Shown: positions 45,868 through 57,660, counted from the stretch's first letter. The stretch: DNA of 64,000 nucleotides from Adiantum capillus-veneris (GCA_014529385.2 CM043954.1:5025306-5089305); one strand, 5' to 3'. Made by a program: numbers and translations. Notes: a model not told the origin generated them from the sequence alone.

Positions 45868-47088
45868 TTACACCATAATACTTATACGTATATACCCAGA
45901 TTGTCTCTTTTCATAGATTTTACTATCCTTGTTTTCTATACAGTCTTTTCTACGTTCTATTGAAAACCTTGTGTGGACATTTGGTCTCCTAAAATTTCTA
46001 TTATCCTCTCCTCTCTCTGTTTCATCTCCCTCTTGCATATGTGTAATATACTGTCTAATCTCATTTCTTAAAATGACTGCATTTACTTGAAATTCATATC
46101 TAATATGTCTCTTACATTCCTCACCATTCCCACTAACATGTTGAGTATGATTTTCTCTCAATCTCTCAGGTTCATTCAAAATTAAAGTTTTTACTATATT
46201 TAACTCGTCACAATCATGTCTAGTCTCAAAGTTAGAGGAAACTAATTCAATTTCAATCTCAAAATATTTCTCATATGCAAATTGCTTCGTACATGCATCC
46301 TTATAAGTAAGAATACTTTCTATGCTATATTCCATCAAAAGAAAAGTACATCTCTCTTCTTTACTATAGCATGCACCACTTAATTCAAAGGGTACTAAAG
46401 TTTCAAAGTAAATTTGCTGAAATATTTGTAAATGCTCCCTATGAAGACACACTTCTAACAAGGCTTGTCTTTTCTCAATATCTATCAAGGTAGATATATT
46501 ATTATCTACTAGCTCTCTTTCCTCCCGTTCTACATCTCTCAGTAAACATGAGTTATCAAAAGAAACATCTATATATTTGTTAACATTGTCAATACAACAG
46601 TCATTATTGACTATAGGAGTCATAGGCTTCTCACTCTCACGTGGCCTCTCATCATTGGAAAGTACTTGGCATCCAAATATAAGCTGCTTACACTCATTAA
46701 GCTCCTCTCCCATTGTATTAATGCACCCACTCATGGTTTTCATTTCCTCAACATGCGATTTAGGTTGCTTATCTAAAATTTGACAAGTTTTTCCTATTTC
46801 TTCATTAAAACATATTATATCTTGTTGAAATAGATTATATTCTAATATGGCCGACTCTCTATCTTGCCTAGCCTTCATCAAAGCTTGCTCAGTTTCTAAC
46901 TTTAATCTAATCAAATTTTGCCGAATTTGAGTGAAAGCCTCATCAACTAGTTCCTGTTGTTTAAGTAGTTCTATGTGAAAATCCTTTTCTTCTTTGAGTG
47001 CACTAGGATCTCCTACACACCCACCTATGTCTACTTCCACCAACTTCATCTCCCTCTCTTTCTGTTTATACCATGCTAACTCTAACAA
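45868..47088 (-). CDS. Unknown coiled-coil ORF of LARD-like element (406 codons)
   Basis: I do not recognise this protein. The frame is open for 406 codons. It opens without an ATG (TTG at 47088); the first in-frame ATG is about codon 14 ('KEREMKLVEV'). Residues about 30-130 are charged with heptad-like spacing ('EKDFHIELLKQQELVDEAFT', 'IRQNLIRLKLETEQALMKAR'), so a coiled coil is likely. A second helical region follows ('LRDVEREERELVDNN', 'DIEKRQALLEVCLHREHLQI'). The C-terminal 100 residues are Arg/His-rich. It lies in the gag position, 260 bp downstream of the PBS. It has no retrotrans_gag blocks, zinc knuckle or catalytic motif. It may be an accessory or replacement Gag. Being open over 1.2 kb among otherwise broken frames is notable. 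Confidence 0.6.
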   Translation of the reverse strand: MLELAWYKQKEREMKLVEVDIGGCVGDPSALKEEKDFHIELLKQQELVDEAFTQIRQNLIRLKLETEQALMKARQDRESAILEYNLFQQDIICFNEEIGKTCQILDKQPKSHVEEMKTMSGCINTMGEELNECKQLIFGCQVLSNDERPRESEKPMTPIVNNDCCIDNVNKYIDVSFDNSCLLRDVEREERELVDNNISTLIDIEKRQALLEVCLHREHLQIFQQIYFETLVPFELSGACYSKEERCTFLLMEYSIESILTYKDACTKQFAYEKYFEIEIELVSSNFETRHDCDELNIVKTLILNEPERLRENHTQHVSGNGEECKRHIRYEFQVNAVILRNEIRQYITHMQEGDETERGEDNRNFRRPNVHTRFSIERRKDCIENKDSKIYEKRQSGYIRISIMV

Positions 47089-47324
47089 GTGATTGAATCT
47101 CTCAGCTTCGATAAACTAACAGACGGCTCTTGACTAACATATTCTATTAGCAACCTCAAGGTCATCAAAACCAAGGTATGCATTGGGATAACTCAAAGTC
47201 TATTTAAGACTTGCCTCTCCTGGCGTTACTACACAGACATTGCCTCTTTTTGATTGGCCAAACCCTGGGTATCAGCATGCAAAATATATGCACCGGGTGC
47301 CCCGTAACTTTAACAGCCAGCTAG

Positions 47325-47344
47325 CTCCCGACGGACGCACCAAA
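47325..47344 (-). promoter_or_regulatory. Primer binding site of LARD-like element
   Basis: The minus strand after the LTR end ('...gacgttca') reads 'tttggtgcgtccgtcgggag', similar in form to the TTTGGCGCCGTTGCCGGGGA sites of plant gypsy elements. It sets the direction as minus. Confidence 0.65.
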
Positions 47345-48423
47345 TGAACGTCTCCTTCCAAGTCTTCTAATTAACGTTCAAGTAACCCAACGGTCCCCTA
47401 ACTAGCCTAGACTTGCACTAATTTGCCATATATTTGCGATTTTCAAACCCATTTTAACTAATTTCTGATTATGCGTTCGTATTTCACTTACTTTTCTATG
47501 CTTCGTAGTCCAACTCTCTAATATGCAAGATTACTCATGTATGCTATCCAAACATGCTATTTAGGGTTAAAATCTGAGTTCCCATATACATTTTTAATGG
47601 AATTTTTAGTCAAAATTCATCAGCATGCAATCATTTAGATATTTACTTGATCGCTAGAGTTCAAAACTACACTTCAGAACTCACAAAACAAATCAATCAC
47701 TTACTGGACTTCAAATTATTGAACATTGCGACTAGAATCACTCAATAGTTTTGCAAATTTTCCAATGAAAAACACGAGAATAATCTTGTAAAATGTAAAT
47801 TTTTATTGAAATGCCAAAAATTGTCAATGATTCAATTCCCCTTCCCAAATGCCACTAACCATGCAAAAATATGCAACATTTCATTTCCAAGTATGATTTC
47901 AATACAGATAAGTCTTCAAAAAATCAGATTTGTTTTCAATTATGAAGCTAGCAATGCAAATAATGAAACTAGCAATATTTCTTTCTAGTTTTATGAACTT
48001 GTTTGGAAATCAATAAAAAGACTAACCAGTGAATTTTAACTTTTGATTTCGGGTGTTTTGCTTTCCGTCTCCGTCCGAATTCGAGCAGCGGCTCCTCTCA
48101 CTTGAAAGTGAGTCACTCCACAGCAAGATTTTGAATTTGCTTTTTTAATTTCACTCGTTCTTTCTCTCTTTCTCAAAGTCTCACTGACTCGCTCTTTCTC
48201 TCACTGACTCGCTATGCTCAAGCAAGAATAACACAAGACTCACACACACACACATTGATGATAGTGTTCTCTCTCTCTACGATTCCTACACAGGACACAC
48301 ACACAGGACATCTAGAGGATCGAAATTCTCTCTCATCTCCTATTACTCACACTCACCATCCTCTCTCTTCTGCGTGCGACCTTTCCCAGCATCCTCTCTC
48401 TCTAGCGCTATATAGAGACAACT

Positions 48424-48458
<35 letters not shown>

Positions 48459-48467
48459 ATCTATCTA

Positions 48468-48525
<58 letters not shown>

Positions 48526-48718
48526 ATAGCACTAACAGGAAACTAATCCCTCAATCTCTCTCTGTTCAATATCGTTACATACAGGTGACTATTAGTTTCT
48601 TCCTCTATCTTGAATCCTACACAGAGATACGCTCACATGCGGCCGACTCTCTCTCTTCTATACTCTCATACACACAAACATACACACAGTGTCAACATTC
48701 TCTCACTAGTGCTATCTT

Positions 48719-48770
<52 letters not shown>

Positions 48771-49363
48771 ACTACACACACATACTACAGGCGCATACAT
48801 GCACACCTCCTGCGCTCCCATATTCTCTCTCTACGATCAATCTCTCCTTCTCTTGAAACCGCATGGCAAGGATTTTCCTCTCTCTTTCTCTATTTCTTTC
48901 ACTCCCTCTCTCTCTCTCTCTCTCTCTCTTTACTCAGTCATGCGCCATCCCCCTCATAGGAGGATGCGCTGCTCTCACAGGGTACTTTCTCTCTCCCCGC
49001 TCACTACATGGCGACAATATCTCTCTCTTCCTATGCTCTGCACACACAACAGCGCAGCCCTACTCACCTCTCACCCTTCCATGGCCACCCCACTCTCGGC
49101 TCTGCCACGCGACCTCTGCAGGCAGCCCTCTCGTTCTTAGGAAACCCTCTCCCTATGGTGCTCTGGCCACGCCCTCCTCAAGCACGCCACCTCGCGGCTC
49201 TCTCGCACTCGGCTTGCTACAGGGCAGCACCTTCATCCCGTCTCTCTTTCTCTGTGCTTCAGCCTCATGGTAGCACACGCATAGCACAGAGGGCAACCAC
49301 CCTCATGGCTCCCCCTCCTTGCACACTTGCGTCCCTTTACGACATGGCGGTTCTGACTCTCTA
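47345..49363 (-). repeat. 5' LTR of LARD-like element (truncated)
   Basis: Collinear with 40572-42511, both starting TGAACGTCTCCTTCCAAGTC. It contains longer CT/CTAT tracts (48424-48522 and 48725-48767) than its partner. The last roughly 456 bp of the LTR (U3 side) are missing, and the breakpoint at 49363 abuts gypsy gag sequence. Confidence 0.8.
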
Positions 49364-49731
49364 AGTTTGAAGTTGAGTAGGAGAAAGATACTTAGTTCGC
49401 TTGCCAGTGCCCTCTGGCTTCTTAGAATGATCATCGTCCCTAGATGGAAGACGTTTTCTTCCTTGGCCCCCATGGTCATCATAGACCCCTCTTTGCCTTG
49501 CACGGTAAGTGCTATGCTCCATCTTTCTGGGCGTCCCAGTTGAGTGCAAATCCTCAGCAATGATTGCTGACTCCATCATCCTTTGAAGAGTATCATGCGG
49601 ATACACCTTCATACTCTTTCGAAGCTGCGGTTGGAGACCCGCTTCGAATTTTCTTTTCTTTTCCTCGTCGGCAATCTTCATGAAGGGAGTGACCTTCAAA
49701 AGAACCGACCAATACTTGTACATGAGGGATG
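49364..49731 (-). pseudogene. Gypsy gag fragment (element 5)
   Basis: The minus frame reads 'YKYWSVLLKVTPFMKIADEE' and 'KKRKFEAGLQPQLRKSMKVY', the C-terminal half of a retrotrans_gag domain ('F..GL.P.L+..+....'), then a basic tail 'GGQGRKRLPSRDDDHSKKP' ahead of a missing zinc knuckle. Upstream it is fused at about 49731 to a different gypsy element's RT start, and downstream it is cut by the LARD-like LTR. Confidence 0.75.
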
Positions 49732-51950
49732 GTGAAGATCACCATAGGAGCCACAATGGATGGATCGACACACCCTATCTCATGAGGCTCAAATGCAAAA
49801 GCCTTTTTATGTTTGGAAAGCATTTCTTCAAAGCATATCTTTTCAGCTAAATTGTCAAACTGTTCTCGCAACCAACCTTTAACTCCTTCAAAGAATCTTG
49901 CATGAACTTGTGTCCAATCTTGCTTGGGTCACGAAGGCTAGGTTGCAAAGCAGCTTGTTCCATCTTATTTGTGCAATCTCTTGGCAGAGGTAATGCCACT
50001 GGTTTCACTTTCTTTGCCACAGACTTATACTTAGTCTCCACTTGTACATCAACACCTTTAGTATTTTTGAAATCCTCAATGAATTTGTACATCTATATTG
50101 AGCAACCTTTCACAACCTCACTTCCCATCACATGAAAATTGCAATCCACTAAAGACTCCAAGTCTTGCATAGTATCCACAAATAAACACTCATCAAACAC
50201 TCATGTAATGCATTCATCATTTTCTAGCAAGCCATTCATCTTCAAACCTCTTTGCACACTATTTACATGTTGTCATTCAGCCCTCTTTAAGTCCTCACAC
50301 TTTGTAAAAGCAATAGATCCATAGTTTGTTAATCCTACAAAACTTGTAGAAAACATCTCCTTTGCATATACATCATGCGAGAACCTTTCCCTTCTTGTAC
50401 CACTGCAATCCCACTCTACAATGGTGCATGGCGAAAACCCCTCATATCCCTGTAGTCCTTGAATTCCTTGGCTTTCATTGCGTCCTTCTTCTTTTCTTTA
50501 GAAGCTTCTTGCATAGGCACTTTGGGGACATGCATCTGTTGCGGGGAAGGTGATCTAGGAGGCACTGTGTCATTTTTGCCCCCACTCCTCGTCGCCTGTT
50601 TTGAAGGCCCTTCATCCCCATTCTCACGCCTAAGTTTCTCTTTGACAACGGCCTCATTGGATTGACATTTGGCAATGTATGTATGCACTGACAAAGAGTC
50701 AACAGGGTTGTTCCAACCTATTTCGAGCCAAATGTAGTCTCCAAATTCATGTAAAACCTCTTTAGGAATTTTACCTTTTAGAGTCCCATTAGATGCTTCT
50801 TCTCCAACCTTGACTCCTCTCTAGTTAATAGGTTCCACCTTCAACCCATAGGCGGCTGCCTCAACCATTGAGATGGCATGGCTAGTAGCCATGTCCTTGA
50901 CTAGCTTCTTCATTCCACCTTTGCCAAAGTTTGTACCCAATAGCTTACCTGTTTAACTTAAGTGAACTTTGCCATCTTTAAAGAAAACAAGCTCCTTTGT
51001 CAAAGAATCTTTGAAACTTTCATAATCCCTCCTTCCATGGTCAATACTATCACACCATATGCATCTATTTACAAAACCTTCTCTGCTTGGAGGTCGTTGC
51101 ACTATAGATTGACCTGATGGTTGCCCCTTCTCTTCTAGCCTTGTAAGATTTAATTGCAATTCTTGCATTCCCTTAACAATATCATCGAGGATGGATTTAT
51201 CACTCCTTACAACCACAATCACAGGCTTCATGGGACTCTCAGGAACACTTGGGGCTTGACTAGGGTTGAACTAGGGTTGATGATCATCTTATCTCTTTGT
51301 TGTTGTCACTTGGCTAGCAGTGAAATTGCATCTTCGACCTTATTCCAATCATTGTTTAAGCCCTGTTCCGCATCCTTATCCTCAAGTGGGTAACTCTAAA
51401 TTCTCTTGAATCTCTTTGCATGCATCTTTCAAAAAGAGCTTTGTCTTCTTCGAGTTTAGGGTAGCCTTCTCAGTCCTTGACAGTTGATCCCCTTAGCAGT
51501 TCGGTAGGCTAAAGTCCCTCTTTTGGCCGAACTACCCACTCTAGAAAAGTCCTCTTTGTCACCCTTTTGGAGTCTTCCATGAAATACTCTTCTTTAAAGG
51601 CTAATTTGAATGCTTCCCAAGTGGCCCCATGCTCATTTCTACTTCCCCTTACATGCTCTCTGATCTCGAGAAGCATAGCTAGTTCAAAACTTTGCACCAT
51701 CTCTGCTTCGGGCACTCGATGAAGCTCCATCTCCTTTACATATCCACAAAGATACTTTGTTACATCTTTAGCTTTAAATTGGTCCATTTTCTTCACCACA
51801 AATTTAAGCACTTTAGTTGAGGAAAGCTCCCTCCTTTTCGCAGCTTGCTACTGCTGCATAAACACCGTAAAAGCTTGAAACATTTGCATTATGAAAGGGT
51901 CAAACCGAACCCCCTCTTGCTCTTGTTGCTCCATAGATTTAAACCTTTGT
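49732..51950 (-). pseudogene. Gypsy element 6: gag to RT N-terminus
   Basis: Starts at ATG about 51940 ('MEQQEQEGVRFDPFIMQMF'); TAG at 51848-51850 lies in a Gln run with the frame continuing as 'QAAKRRELSSTKVLKF'. Gag domain: 'FELAMLLEIREHVRGSRN' and 'TWEAFKLAFKEEYFMED'. A second part (51231-50953) has the knuckle-like 'CIWCDSIDHGRRDYESFK', in which the last Cys is replaced. A low-homology linker region follows (50702-50416, basic and Pro/Ser-rich). Near 49871-49735, 'HKKAFAFEPHEIGCVDPSIV' followed by 'APMVIFTIPHV' is the RT N-terminal lead-in of this gypsy type. Protease is not recognised. RT is cut at 49731. Confidence 0.75.
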
Positions 51951-51994
51951 TTTGAGAACTTCAATGAAGATTTTGAACCCTCACCCTAGCCTAC

Positions 51995-52016
51995 TTCGCG
52001 TCGGGCTCACCAAACT
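51995..52016 (-). promoter_or_regulatory. Primer binding site of gypsy element 6
   Basis: The minus strand reads 'ttggtgagcccgacgcgaag' right after an LTR end '...cttgaca(ca)'. The spacing to the gag ATG is only about 60 bp. Confidence 0.55.
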
Positions 52017-52530
52017 TGTGTCAAGAAGTGCGGAGTGCGGCTAGGAAAGTGTCGGGCCTCTGACTGTGAGAGTTCGGTAGCAAAATCAAGCAAGTCCTAG
52101 AAGATTTGAGGATAAAAACACACTCAAAAAGAAAAAAACTCCAACCATAAAATCTTCTCTTTGAAAAAGAACCAAGATCAACTCAAAACTCTTGTGTGTG
52201 TGATTATTTGGTGTAGCCTCACTGCCAATTACACAGTTGCAGTGCTCTTTCGCCCTGATAAAAACCCTACACAAACGCTTCAATTCTCCGTCGTAGCCAT
52301 TTCATAGAAGCTTCAGAACTTCATTATTCATTCTTAAGTGGTTATTTGAAGAGGGGAAATCCTAATTGGTGGCCTCACAGCCTCAAATACAAGGTTCGAA
52401 CAACACGGGATTGCACTAGCATACCTTAGGTGCAGGCTTTGTATCCCTTCACAGAGGAGATTGTAGTGCTGATATTGATGTTCTAAAATGCTCCCTCACT
52501 TATCATAGTCACGGCACCATGAGTGATGTG
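52017..52530 (-). repeat. 5' LTR of gypsy element 6 (right end undefined)
   Basis: The plus strand begins TGTGTCAAGAAGTGCGG at the PBS. The LTR should extend several hundred bp to the right, but no second copy exists in the window to fix the end. The content is non-coding. Confidence 0.45.
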
Positions 52531-54312
52531 GAATTTTGAGCCATTTTTTGACCAGTTTTGGGTCATTTTTTACCATTTTTACCCCAAAAATGCCCTTTTT
52601 TACCCGTAAAAAGCTCAAACGAGCTGGGAAAAATCACTAAAATTGTGGAAAACTCCCATTGGACTTGAATTCCATCTTGAACCTCATTTTACCACTTGCC
52701 AAGCACTATGGATGCATCTCTTCCACCCGCGCATGAAACGTGCTATTTTTGGCCGAGATCGCCCGCATTTAACTTTATAGGCAAAACGAGCGTGCCACTT
52801 TGATACACTTGACATTTGTAAATTTATAAAGCAAAATAGGCATATATTTATGTGAAAAAGAATTCCATAGTTCCACGTCGAGGGCCTCGATGTCCCCGCA
52901 AGGTATATACAGAGCTGCAATCGTGGCACTATTTTTGCATATATCACACTATGTACGTAATAGCATTTGGTACCACATAGAAAAAGCATTGAGAGTTAGG
53001 TAGATAATTTAGTTTCACATGATGCACGTGCCACGGCACAACAATGGAATAATTGGGCAAGGGGTACCACTAAAACTTTTGTGAAGGTAGGTGATTTTGA
53101 AGAGCCGGTCATGGCATTCGCGGATCAGAGGTCAAAAGTAAATGTTATATTGTGAAAGAGGCTATATTGAAAAGGGAATTGTATTGTTGATGTAGTACAT
53201 AGGTGGCAAATTTGAATTGCCAATGCACAATCATGTGATTTTTATAGTGCGTACCCTAACATCAAAGTTACCATAGGGGATGTAAGAGATGAATATATTT
53301 TTCTGGTACAAGAACACGCTATCTATCTAGTTATATTAGGAAAACCTTTCATTATAGGAACACTCTACCTATCCAGTTGTACTTTTGTTCAAGAACACTC
53401 TACCTATCTAGCTATATTAGGACAACCTTTCATTATTGCAGTGTTCATCGAAAAAAAAGTTGTGGATGCTAGATTTGCATATGCTAGGATTCAAAGCCAC
53501 AGTGGTAAGAAACTTGTTCAATTTCTATTGTTTATGTAGATCATACCCATAATAAGGACACCCAAAGAGATCATTCCTTGCCAAAGTTGACAAAAGATTT
53601 AAAAGAGCTACAGAGGGTAAGTTATGGTAGCTTGAAGTTTCAAGTGGTTTGCAGATCCTTGTCGAAATGGTCAATAATAGATGGTGGACCTAGGTGCAAG
53701 TGGAGTGCTTGATTAGAGTGCATGTCGGTATTTTGGGATCAACAATTAAAGTTTAAATGGCTAAGATATGAACAATTGAAGTTTCAGCGGGGGACAATTA
53801 TGTGCTAGTTCGACTGCCTCGATAGGTGTGCCATATAGAGTTCTTTTGAGCTTACCAAGGTTTTCATGGATATTTAGTGACATGAGATAGCCACAAAAGT
53901 TACAAGGTGTCAATTGGAGTTCAAAGTGCAGAGATGTGGCAGATTGAAGTTGACAACAATTTTCGGTGTGGAGGTGGTAGGTGACTTTTGGCAATTTTTG
54001 GACACGTTGATTGAGGTCTCAATGCTGTCGTACTATGGAGCCAACGATGGGGATCAAAGCCGGTGCGGTGATCTATAGGTGGGGCTTTAAGGTGTGTTCA
54101 CCAGCAGACAGGGGTGCCTCATAAAATATGCAAGGTACAAAAGGGAACACAAAGAAAAGGTTTTAGTGGGTTTAGGGATTTTTTGAAGTGTTTCAAGGGC
54201 GAGTGGCAAGGTAGTTTCCATGTGGTAGGGATAGAAATTCCCACATGGGGAGGTAAGGCAAAATATGGTAGCCTATTTGTATGGCATCGTTGCCTCTCAT
54301 AAGCACACAAGA

Positions 54313-54313
<1 letters not shown>
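52531..54313. other. Non-coding, no gene seen
   Basis: Unique-looking A/T-rich sequence; scattered short ORFs lack domains. It contains one local duplication (53309-53438). Confidence 0.5.
53309..53438 (+). repeat. 81-bp-offset local duplication
   Basis: 'caagaacacgctatctatctagttatattagg' style sequence at 53309 recurs at 53390 as 'caagaacactctacctatctagc...', both ending 'aacctttcattat'. A third partial copy of 'gaacactctacctatc' lies between them near 53358. Confidence 0.75.

Positions 54314-54407
<94 letters not shown>
54314..54407 (+). repeat. (GA)n microsatellite, about 46 units
   Basis: The longest uninterrupted GA run in the window. Overlapping ORFs are artefacts. Confidence 0.97.
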
Positions 54408-54408
<1 letters not shown>

Positions 54409-55319
54409 ATCCATGGCTCCCTCCCCCTCCCCTCCCTCACATGCAAGCGGTGTGTGAGCGGCGTCATGTGGCGTTTGTGGTGGAGTGCGGTGGCGTGATG
54501 TCACTATAAAGTTGGATGGTGGCTGATGAAGGTGATGATGTGGAATGCCCATAGAGGGTCGGTTCCCGCACCCGAAGATTTGTCATGGAAGTTAAAAATG
54601 GACAAGTGATTGAAAAGAATGAGGAAGTTGCTAAAAATAGGTAACTCGCCCTATAAGGGCCCAATTTTTTGCACATGGAGGAGAGGGCATTAGACAACAA
54701 GGAGAGAAGCCAGAGTCGGATTTTGTTTCACATAGAAGACCTATAAGCGCAGTCCAGAAACGCCAAGAAGAGGTTATTGAAGGTAAGAGGAGAGCTTGGA
54801 GGAGCATTGTACTTGTTTTTTGGTTGAATCAAGAACAAAATCCCCTTATTACTCAAAATACCCACTCCCTCTTTTACTCTCTATTGTCTACTCTTTTGTT
54901 GTGTGGTGCCAGTGTGTTTGGGTAGCCCCCTGGACCGTTCTTTCATGTGGTGCATAGAGTGAGGGAGAGAGAGAAGTATTGTGCTATGTTGGCATGTGCA
55001 ATCGAATCTTTGTTGGTGTTGTGTGGTTTGGCATTCATCAAAGAGTCGACATCCTTGTTGATTTGGTGATTAAGAGTATGTGTGGTGCAAATCATTTCAG
55101 TTTTGGTGTGATTTTGAGTAGATTAGGATATTGTGATTATCATGGGCTTAGAGAGGCAATCTGTTAGTGTTTCTAGGTGTGCATGTATTCCCCTTTCCAA
55201 CTTGTTCTATTTCTTCAAATGGCACCATAACTGTTTTTTTCTCATCAACAACACGAAGAGTGTATTTTTGGCACCATCAATATTTTTATTGCGTTTAAGT
55301 GCACTCTCTCTTCTCTAAT
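54408..55319. other. No gene seen; approach to PPR remnants
   Basis: G/T-rich on the plus strand. Isolated phrases ('tggtgatt', 'gtttggcattcatc') do not form a clear PPR motif. No other gene is supported. Confidence 0.4.
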
Positions 55320-57660
55320 TTGGTGCCCTCACAAAGCACAAAAAGTGCTCGATGGAGTGTTGATTGTAGGATATTTCCAACATGGTTGTGGAAAGTGGCA
55401 TGGGAGTTTTAGGCTCTTTGAGAAAGATCTCTTGCTTGGAGATGGTTTGGTTGATATGTATGCAAAATATGGTGCCCTCACAATGCATGAAATTTCTTGA
55501 TGAATTTTTAATTGGAGGAGGTTCCCAACATGGATGTGGCATGAAACTCTAGGTTGTCTTATCCAGATGATTGCAGGATGTGCACAACATGGCTACCTAT
55601 CTTATCCAGATGTGAAGGAAGGCCTTTCTTCAAATTCATTAATTGATGCTTTCCCAACAATACTTTTGTCGATATGTGTGTCAACAAATGTGATGCCCTT
55701 ATGAAAGCACAAAAAGTTCTAGATGATATTTTTGTGTGAAATGCCACTGTGTGGAGTGCATTGATTGCAAGGTATGAGTGGAATGGTTGTGGCAAGGAAG
55801 CTCCGTGCTATTTTAACCACATGCAAAGTAAGGGTTTCTTGCTAGATTAAATATCTTGGAGTGCTCTTATAACACGATATGTCCAAGTCAATGAAGCTCC
55901 AAAATATTTTTGTTGGATGCAGTACAGCCCACACAAGGTTTTCATGAACTTTCTATCCGTCAAAATATGCTCAACATGGCTGTAGTAGCAAGGAAGCTCT
56001 TTGACTATTTTGACCAAATACAAAGGCCCATTTTAAAAATGCAAGCACCTATGCTTGAAACTTGAAAGCCACCTATCATAGACAAGTACACTCATTCACA
56101 CATACAGTTCTTTTATCGTTTTTCGTGGTTGATCACCAAGTTTGTGTCAACATAGTGGTGGCAAATTGATTGACAAATCTAGGAAAGAAGCAATATTGGC
56201 TACTCAAGCCGAGCATAGCTAGGAAAAGCATGATGAGAATTCAATTCAATGAGTTTTTCTTTTTTGACGAGACTAAAATCTTGGGCTCAAAAGAAGGATT
56301 TGTATCGAGTTAGACTCAACTCCATAATCATGGGTTATTGCATGTTTAGGGAGCATATTGTTGATTGTATATGCCAAATGTGGTACCCACATGAATGCAT
56401 GAGAAGTTTTTGAAATGCTTTCATTTGGAAAGTGCTGATTGCTACATATCACCAACATGGTTGTGGCAAGGAAGCATTGTTTTGTTTGCACTACAAAGGG
56501 AAGGCCTCTCTCCAGATGCAATCACCTACACTTGCACCTTGAAGGCGTGGCTTTAAGCAAGATGTTGACATGGGTGAGAGAATTCATGATTAGATTTCTA
56601 ATCACGAGATCTTGAAGAAATATGTTGTGCTTGGCAGTGCTTTGGTCGATGTGTGTGCCAACTGTGATGCAAATTACAAAAAGTTCTTATTGGCATTCTC
56701 TGCAAAATTTCCTCTCTTGGAACACGTTGATTGCAACATATGATGTCATGCTTGACACTGCTTTGATCAACATGTATGCCAAATGTGGTGCCCTCATAAA
56801 CCCATGAAAGTTCTTGATAGGCATCCTCTCCAGGATATCATCTCTTGGAGCACATTGATCGCAGGACATGCTTAACATGGCTGTGGAAAGGAGTTTTTGG
56901 ACCATTTTAACCAAATGCAAAGGGATGGAAGGACTTTGAAGAAAGAAATTACCTATGCTTGCACCTTGAAGGCTTGTGGCCTTATGCAAGATCTTCACAT
57001 AGGTGCGAGGTAGGGGCTATAGTAGAAAAATGTTGTGCTTCGCCATGTTGTGGTTGATATGTATCCTAAATTTTGTAGCCCTACAAAACCATGAAATTTG
57101 TTTTATGAGTTTTCTATTTGGAATTCCACCTCTTGGAACACGTTGATTATGGCAAGGAAGATCTAGGTTGTTTTGTGTCCATAGAGGCAAACCGTTTGTT
57201 TTACAAATTTGGGAATAAGCAGTATATGCTACACAGGTCAAGCATGGACAAAAACTGAAAAAATGATGAGTTAAAAGCAACGTGACCAAGTCATTAGGAT
57301 GCATCAAAACTTTATAAAGAGGCATATTTAGGTGGCACATTGGTTCACGAAGAGATTGCTAGTCCAAAGCTGCTAGACAAACATTTTGTGCTTGGCAATG
57401 CTTTGATAGACATGTATGCACGATGTGGTGCCCTTTTGAAAGAAAAAAAAGTTTTTGATGAGGATTTTGTGCCAGATGTCTCCTCTTGGATCGCATTGCT
57501 TGCAGGATATGAGTGACATATTTGTGGCAAGGAAACTATGGGTTGTTTTAACCATATGCGAAGTGAGGTTTTCTTGCTTAGAAACCCTAGATTGTTTTTA
57601 CTGGATGCAACATTGGCACCTTGACAATGGTGATCGCTTTTCTTCATGAGCTCAATGCAT
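55320..57660 (+). pseudogene. Decayed PPR (PLS-type) repeats, block 1
   Basis: PPR proteins bind organellar RNA, and PLS types direct RNA editing. Repeats are visible in shifting plus-strand frames: 'VDMYAKYGALTMHE' (about 55445-55490), 'ALMKAQKVLDDIFV' then 'ATVWSALIARYEWNGCGKEA' and 'CYFNHMQSKGFLLD' (55680-55850), 'HQHGCGKEALFCLHYKGKAS' (56450-56510), 'DTALINMYAKCGALI' (56755-56800), 'DIISWSTLIAGHA' and 'HGCGKEFLDHFNQMQRDGR' (56830-56930), 'ITYACTLKACGLMQDLHIGA' (56950-57005), and 'VLGNALIDMYARCGALLK' (57385-57440). There are stops and frameshifts in almost every repeat, with no start and no DYW domain. The source gene family is typical of large PPR expansions in ferns and lycophytes. Confidence 0.75.

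Larger units (their letters stand above)
40572..49363 (-). mobile_element. Large non-autonomous LTR element (LARD-like) with one unknown ORF
   Basis: Two direct copies of a roughly 2-kb sequence (40572-42511 and 47345-49363) begin identically with TGAACGTCTCC. The right copy is followed leftwards by a PBS-like site and the left copy is bordered by a PPT-like tract, so they are LTRs of a minus-strand element. The full LTR is 40572-42967 (2396 bp). The right LTR is cut at 49363, where gypsy gag begins. The internal region (42968-47344, about 4.4 kb) has one long ORF and no gag, protease, integrase or RT I can recognise. It inserted into the gag of the 36.8-40.6 kb copia element, whose missing 5' part is not found on the other side, so a later deletion removed it. 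Confidence 0.75.

Noticed and set aside
56130-56160. 'gatcaccaagtttgtgtcaac' as another LTR start like the one at 52017
   Set aside because: It resembles the PBS/LTR edge of gypsy 6 over about 15 bp, but no retroelement coding sequence or second LTR is near it.
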